Below are positions 7,005 through 10,543 of a DNA stretch of 10,543 nucleotides, piece after piece. Under the pieces are notes generated by a model. The model was not told the origin of the DNA and ran no database searches. It worked only from the letters and a program-made list of their open reading frames with translations. Numbering within the stretch: position 1 is the stretch's first letter; every line of letters starts with the position of its first letter. A program made the translations under genes and the position numbers. The stretch comes from Kiritimatiellia bacterium (lineage in GTDB: Bacteria; Verrucomicrobiota; Kiritimatiellia; RFP12; UBA1067): NCBI GenBank assembly GCA_017412325.1, contig JAFPYE010000047.1, forward strand, positions 1-10,543. The letters run 5' to 3'.

Positions 7005-9254
7005 TCATATTTCGACGGTGGCGACAATGGGGAAGTGGTCGCTGGGATAGAGCCGACCGCCCTCGCGCATGTCCGGTACGGTGGCGTAGTCGAGGACGCG
7101 CACGCCGGGCGACGCGTAGATGTAGTCGATGCGCTGCCCGAACCGCTTGTCGTTGCGCGGGCCGGGCTTCAGCCTGAACGCGTCGAGCGTGGCGGTCTCC
7201 GCCGCCAGGCGCTTCCAGCCGTTGAACGTCCGCCACGGGCCGGTCGGCGGCGTTTCCGATTCATAGAGGGCGTTGCGGAGGATCTTCGCAACGGCGACGG
7301 CGGGCGCCTCGGTCTCGTAGCAGTTGTGGTCGCCCGTGAAGATAATCGGCGCGCCGCCGCCAAACGCCTTCATGCGCTCGATGATGAGCAGCATCCCCTT
7401 CTCGCGCGCCTCGGCGCTCACATGGTCGGTGTGGGTGTTGGCGAAGCAGAACTTCCTGCCGCTCGCCTTCTCGCGCAGGACAAGATACGAGCAGACGCGC
7501 GGACACGCGGCGCCCCAGCCGACGACGCCGGCGACGTCCGGCGTTTCGCAAAGCCAGAACGTCCCGCTCTTCTCGACGTCGAACCGGCTCTTGCGGTAGA
7601 AGACGGGCGACGCCTCGTCGCTAACGCGGTCGGCGGCGCGGTGCTCGCCGACGAACGCGTAGTCGGGGAGCGCCTTGCGGAGATACGCTGCCTGTTCGGG
7701 ACGCACCTCCTGCGTGCCAAAGACGTCGAGGTCAAGGCGGCGCACCAGCTTGACGAGGTCACCGCGCCGCTTCTCCCACGCATTTTCCGTGCCGATGTCA
7801 CCCGTCGTGAAGCGGATGTTGTAGGTGCCCACGCGGAACTTCCGCACGCCGGGCGAACGGACGGTGAGCGGGAAAAGGCTCTTGCGGCCGTCTGGCCGCG
7901 TCGCGAGCAGAACCGCTTCGCCAACTTTCTTCGGCGTCAGCTCTCCGGCGTCCGTGACTTCCGCGATGTCGTTGAAATACTTGTAGAAGTGCTGGTACTT
8001 GTTCAGCGGGTTGGCGACCTTGGCGGCCCTGTTCGCATCGTAGCATCCCCACTTCGCGGGCAGTTCGCCGTTCTTCAGCGTCTGGGAAGCGCCCAGCTCG
8101 ACCGTTTTTCCGGCGAGATGCACGGCCCGGTCCGCGCCGCCGCCGATGCGCGTGAAGTGCAACGTGTTGCGCCTGCGGTCGATGTGGATCGCGTCGAACG
8201 TCTGCTCGAAGACCGTGCCTTTGTCCTTCTTGGGCAGGTCCGTGCACCACGGCGCGGAGCCGACGATGTAATCGCTGTACGCCGCGTCGCACGGCTCGGT
8301 GATGTGCCAGATTCCGTTCTGGAACGTCTGCCGCTCGGCGTGTTCGTGTCCCGTGAGGCTGCACAGGATGCGCCCCTGGGCGGTGGAGAAATCATAGTCC
8401 TTTCCGCCGATTGCGACCTTGCCCCGGTTCTGGTACGCCTCGAGCAAGTTGCGCCACGGCGCGAAGATCGCCCGGTTCTCCGCCTCGCCGCTGACGATGC
8501 CCGTCACGGGGATGTGGTGCATGACGACGGCGACCCATCCGGCGGGGAGCGTCGCGAACGCGTTTTCGGCGAGCCACTTCAGCTGCCGCTCGCCCATGCC
8601 GTATTTCACCGCCCAGTAGGTGCGGTCGCTCCGCACGCTGTCCGTCGTGTCCGCGACGATGTAGCGGATGCCGCCGCCCGGCACGTCGAAGTAGTAGTAG
8701 CACGCTTCCGGGTCGTCGCCGTTCGTGACGGCGTTGGCCTTGACCGCCGCCGTGTCCATGAGGATGTCGCGCGCCTCCCTGCCGGAATACGTGAAGCCGG
8801 AACTGGCGCTGGGCTTGTCGCGAATCGTGAAGTCGTGGTTGCCCTTCGCCGGATAGAACGCGCCGCCCGCGCGCTCGACCGCCCGGACCCACTGCTCGCG
8901 ATACGCGGCAATCGTGCGGTCAATCGACGCCTGACCGCCGAACGCCTCCGGCATGTCGCCGCCGCACAGCACCTTCTTCACGTCCGTCTCGGCGACGAGC
9001 TTGGCGAGGATGCGCCCCGAGACGCAGCGGTTGGACGGAATGTGCAGGTCGGTGATGAAGAAGAACGCGTCGTCGCATTTCGCCGAAAGCGCCCGCAGGC
9101 GGGCGGCGACCCCGGCGAGGTAGTCGCCGTAGTAGTCGGGCAGGCCCTCTTCCGCCGCCCACAGCCGCCAGTCGGCCACCGTCATCATCGCGCCGGCCAG
9201 GCCCAACTTCAGAAACTCGCGCCGCGAAAGCGCGTTTGCATCTCCCTTGTTCAT
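7005..9254 (-). CDS. Tat-exported metallophosphoesterase / Ig-like / EEP phosphoesterase fusion
   Basis: The 749-residue product starts with a twin-arginine signal (SRREFLKLG, residues 10-18). Residues ~60-370 form a calcineurin-type metallophosphoesterase with its metal motifs: TDLH (68-71), GGD (98-100), GNHD (138-141), MHH (245-247) and GHEH (302-305). Residues ~415-467 end in DIAEVTDAGELTPKKVG, resembling the second half of a bacterial Ig-like (Big_2) domain. Residues ~472-749 form an endonuclease/exonuclease/phosphatase domain: TYNIR (477-481), GTQE with Glu516, NTHTDH (606-611), GDHN (641-644, usually GDFN), RIDYIY (708-713) and SDHFP (738-742). Both catalytic sites look intact. Family members hydrolyse phosphomono- or diesters of nucleotides, lipids or sugars; the substrate here is unknown. 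Tat export fits a folded metalloenzyme. ATG 9254 overlaps the GH5 stop as ATGA and has AAAGGA 11 nt upstream, inside the GH5 coding end. Context suggests a role in glycan or phospho-glycan breakdown. Confidence 0.93.
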   Translation of the reverse strand: MNKGDANALSRREFLKLGLAGAMMTVADWRLWAAEEGLPDYYGDYLAGVAARLRALSAKCDDAFFFITDLHIPSNRCVSGRILAKLVAETDVKKVLCGGDMPEAFGGQASIDRTIAAYREQWVRAVERAGGAFYPAKGNHDFTIRDKPSASSGFTYSGREARDILMDTAAVKANAVTNGDDPEACYYYFDVPGGGIRYIVADTTDSVRSDRTYWAVKYGMGERQLKWLAENAFATLPAGWVAVVMHHIPVTGIVSGEAENRAIFAPWRNLLEAYQNRGKVAIGGKDYDFSTAQGRILCSLTGHEHAERQTFQNGIWHITEPCDAAYSDYIVGSAPWCTDLPKKDKGTVFEQTFDAIHIDRRRNTLHFTRIGGGADRAVHLAGKTVELGASQTLKNGELPAKWGCYDANRAAKVANPLNKYQHFYKYFNDIAEVTDAGELTPKKVGEAVLLATRPDGRKSLFPLTVRSPGVRKFRVGTYNIRFTTGDIGTENAWEKRRGDLVKLVRRLDLDVFGTQEVRPEQAAYLRKALPDYAFVGEHRAADRVSDEASPVFYRKSRFDVEKSGTFWLCETPDVAGVVGWGAACPRVCSYLVLREKASGRKFCFANTHTDHVSAEAREKGMLLIIERMKAFGGGAPIIFTGDHNCYETEAPAVAVAKILRNALYESETPPTGPWRTFNGWKRLAAETATLDAFRLKPGPRNDKRFGQRIDYIYASPGVRVLDYATVPDMREGGRLYPSDHFPIVATVEI

Positions 9255-10543
9255 TTCGACTTCTTTCCTTTCAATCCGTCGATCAACACCCTCTTGCGCG
9301 GCGTGTCGCCGACGCGGCGCAACATCTTCAGCGAGTCGCCCGCATATTCGACGTTCCAGCCGCGCCACTCGTTGAAGGCGTGGTAGCACCAGTCCCAACC
9401 GTATTCGTCAAACAGTTCGATGCAGTCGCGCAGATACTGGTCCGCCCCAGGCGCCCACGCAATCGCCGAAAATTCGCCGACGAAGATCCGTGCGTTGTGG
9501 CGCCGCGCAAACGCGACGACGGGCGCGAGCTTGGCGCGCAGCATCCCCTTGTTCCAGCCACGCGATTCGTCCGGCCATCGGCGCGCCGGGCTCCATCCGT
9601 TCACGCCCTGATGCGTGTAGTCGGACGGGATGTACATGTGGACTTCGTAGATGACGTTCGGCATCGCGAGCGGCGACATGTAGTCGTAGGCCGGGGCGGA
9701 CGACGACCAGTTGGCCTCCATGACAATCGCCGTCTCGGGGTCGATGCGCCGGATCGCCTCGGCGGCCAGTCGTTGCGCGTCCCAATACGAATACGGCACC
9801 GCGTGGCGGTTCTGGTGCGGCTCGTTCAGGAGGTCGTAGCCGTAGATGACATCGGCGTTTCCCTTGAAGCGGCGGGCAATCTTTTCCCAACACGCGAGGT
9901 AGAGGTCGAGACAGGCCTTGTCTGTGAACATCCGCATTTCGGAATTGTCGCGGATGCTCCCCGGCGGAACGTGCAAGTCGACGCAGATTTTCAGGCCGTA
10001 TTTCCGCGCCCAGCCGAGCACCTTCTCCAAAAGGTCAAGCCGTCCGTCCAGCCACTTCACGTAGGCGTCGAAGTCGAGGTTCGCGTCGATCTTCTGGAAA
10101 TTGCGCGACATCTGGTAGCGGCCAATCGTTCCGCCCCATTCCGCGAGCGTCTTGATGTCGTCCTCCGTCGGGTCGAGCGGCAACATTGCCCCGCGCAGCT
10201 GCTTTCTCTCGCGGAGACGCGGAGACGCGGAGTTTGCGACAAACTTCCCATCTCTGCGTCTCTGCGCCTCTGCGCGAGAATCCTTGGTATCAGGATAGGA
10301 TATAACGTAGTCTTGGTTGTAGCGCGGAAACTCATAGAGTTCGTGCGGTTCGACCGTGAACGACGAGACGTCGAACTCGACCTTGCCCGCCACGTTCTGC
10401 AAACCGAGCGTGATGCCGACTTCGCCAACCGGCGTCGGGCCGAGGTCGGTTGTCAGCTCCAGCGTCGCCCAGTCGAAGTCGCCGCCCTTGTGGTCGGCCT
10501 GCGGCCATTTTTCCGCGCCGGACGCCGGGTCTCGGTAGTGGAA
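9251..10543 (-). CDS. GH5-type endoglycosidase with N-terminal beta-sandwich (5' end outside window)
   Basis: The frame is open to the right edge, giving 430 visible residues; the first start-like codon inside (TTG at 10402) lies within a domain, so the true start is beyond the window. Visible residues ~20-65 (FDWATLELTTDLGP, then GLQNVAGKVEFD) resemble the end of a jelly-roll carbohydrate-binding domain. Residues ~116-425 form a GH5-like (beta/alpha)8 barrel: GRYQMSRNF (141-149), VDLHVPPG (188-195), DLLNEPH with acid/base Glu241, YEVHMY (299-304), FVGEF with nucleophile Glu357, and FNEWRGW at the last strand. GH5 enzymes cut internal beta-linkages in glucans, mannans, xylans or xyloglucan; the subfamily cannot be told. 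The protein ends in a lysine-rich tail (GLKGKKSK). It is the first visible gene of the cluster and overlaps the phosphoesterase gene by 4 bp. A palindromic repeat is translated at residues ~88-113, just before the barrel. Confidence 0.92.
   Translation of the reverse strand, partial: FHYRDPASGAEKWPQADHKGGDFDWATLELTTDLGPTPVGEVGITLGLQNVAGKVEFDVSSFTVEPHELYEFPRYNQDYVISYPDTKDSRAEAQRRRDGKFVANSASPRLRERKQLRGAMLPLDPTEDDIKTLAEWGGTIGRYQMSRNFQKIDANLDFDAYVKWLDGRLDLLEKVLGWARKYGLKICVDLHVPPGSIRDNSEMRMFTDKACLDLYLACWEKIARRFKGNADVIYGYDLLNEPHQNRHAVPYSYWDAQRLAAEAIRRIDPETAIVMEANWSSSAPAYDYMSPLAMPNVIYEVHMYIPSDYTHQGVNGWSPARRWPDESRGWNKGMLRAKLAPVVAFARRHNARIFVGEFSAIAWAPGADQYLRDCIELFDEYGWDWCYHAFNEWRGWNVEYAGDSLKMLRRVGDTPRKRVLIDGLKGKKSK
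9266..9271 (-). promoter_or_regulatory. Shine-Dalgarno AAAGGA of the metallophosphoesterase fusion gene
   Basis: TTGAAAGGA lies inside the last codons of the GH5 gene, with AAAGGA 11 nt before ATG 9254. The position and the ATGA overlap decide this start over the TTG/GTG options of the longer open frame and support coupling to GH5 translation. Confidence 0.7.
10208..10278. repeat. Imperfect palindromic repeat translated within the GH5 gene
   Basis: The left arm 10208-10232 (CTCGCGGAGACGCGGAGACG...) and right arm 10252-10278 (...CTCTGCGCGAG) are near reverse complements: the inner 14 positions pair with two G-T type mismatches and the outer CTCGCG/CGCGAG ends pair exactly, around a 19-nt loop. 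Each arm is itself a near-tandem repeat of (G)CGGAGA or CTCTGCG units. Read on the - strand it encodes SRAEAQRRRDGKF followed by ANSASPRLRER, at the border of the beta-sandwich and the GH5 barrel. From memory, similar AEAQRR/SASPRLR peptides occur scattered in many unrelated bacterial proteins. No target-site duplication or transposase is visible. Confidence 0.85.

Noticed and set aside
6940..7236. An N-terminal extension of the GH127 frame by 99 codons
   Set aside because: The extension overlaps the EEP coding end, is Arg-rich and lacks homology. The signal peptide and AAAGGA site place the start at 6939.
7035..9386. A 783-codon + strand open frame antisense to the phosphoesterase fusion
   Set aside because: It has the same in-register antisense effect of GC-rich codons; the product is low-complexity Arg/Val/Ala-rich without recognisable domains.
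9255..9398. An N-terminal extension of the phosphoesterase fusion by 48 codons
   Set aside because: It would bury the Tat signal and overlap the GH5 coding end; ATG 9254 has the Shine-Dalgarno and the ATGA overlap.
10208..10278. The palindrome as a transcription terminator
   Set aside because: It lies inside a continuous GH5 reading frame with conserved domain sequence on both sides and no T-run after either arm.
10400..10402. TTG as the true start of the GH5 gene
   Set aside because: The frame remains open upstream to the window edge, and the upstream residues continue a beta-sandwich domain leading into GLQNVAGKVEFD, so the gene is 5'-partial.

Overview
The window is a gene-dense, high-GC bacterial segment that looks like a carbohydrate-degradation locus next to a housekeeping gene. 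The sequence alone does not fix the organism. GC-rich codon use, several large secreted multi-domain glycosidases, a Tat-exported metalloenzyme and short repeats read through in frame inside genes would fit an uncultured polysaccharide degrader, for example from the Planctomycetota/Verrucomicrobiota/Kiritimatiellota group or Bacteroidota. That is an impression with low confidence. Essentially everything is coding: the only clear intergenic gap is 65 bp (6940-7004), and no rRNA, tRNA, CRISPR array or transposase was seen.

Left edge: the C-terminal ~60% of CTP synthase (pyrG, + strand, 2-985) runs off the window. It converges with a 10-bp overlap on a remnant of a sodium:alanine/glycine symporter (AGCS family, - strand, 976-1530). 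The remnant lacks its N-terminus and appears to have lost more than 200 internal residues, so it is very probably a pseudogene. Its broken 5' edge lies one base from the stop codon of the upstream glycosidase gene.

From 1532 to the right end, four large genes all read on the - strand. In order of transcription they are: a 5'-partial GH5-type endoglycosidase with an N-terminal beta-sandwich (9251-10543); a Tat-exported fusion of a calcineurin-type metallophosphoesterase, an Ig-like linker and an endonuclease/exonuclease/phosphatase (EEP) domain (7005-9254); a GH127 beta-L-arabinofuranosidase (4930-6939); and a 1133-residue fusion of a GH63/MGH1-like (alpha/alpha)6 domain with a GH3 beta-glycosidase plus FnIII domain (1532-4933). 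Genes 1-2 and genes 3-4 are each joined by 4-bp ATGA overlaps. Between the pairs sits a 65-bp gap with a promoter-like sequence (perfect TATAAT) and an AAAGGA Shine-Dalgarno, which suggests two coupled gene pairs, the second with its own promoter. Together the enzymes would cut a glycan backbone (GH5), remove beta-L-arabinofuranosyl groups (GH127), release further terminal sugars (GH3 and the (alpha/alpha)6 domain) and possibly hydrolyse phosphoester substituents (the fused phosphoesterases).

The most unusual signal is that three different kinds of short repeat are translated in frame inside the three glycosidase genes: four perfect GTTCCCC heptamers in the GH3 FnIII domain, two related 54-nt segments encoding RLxSxVS...ADIL in the GH127, and a ~71-bp imperfect palindrome encoding an AEAQRRR...SASPRLR peptide in the GH5. 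All three fall at likely surface loops or domain borders. Other points of interest are the two unusual domain fusions and the decayed transporter.
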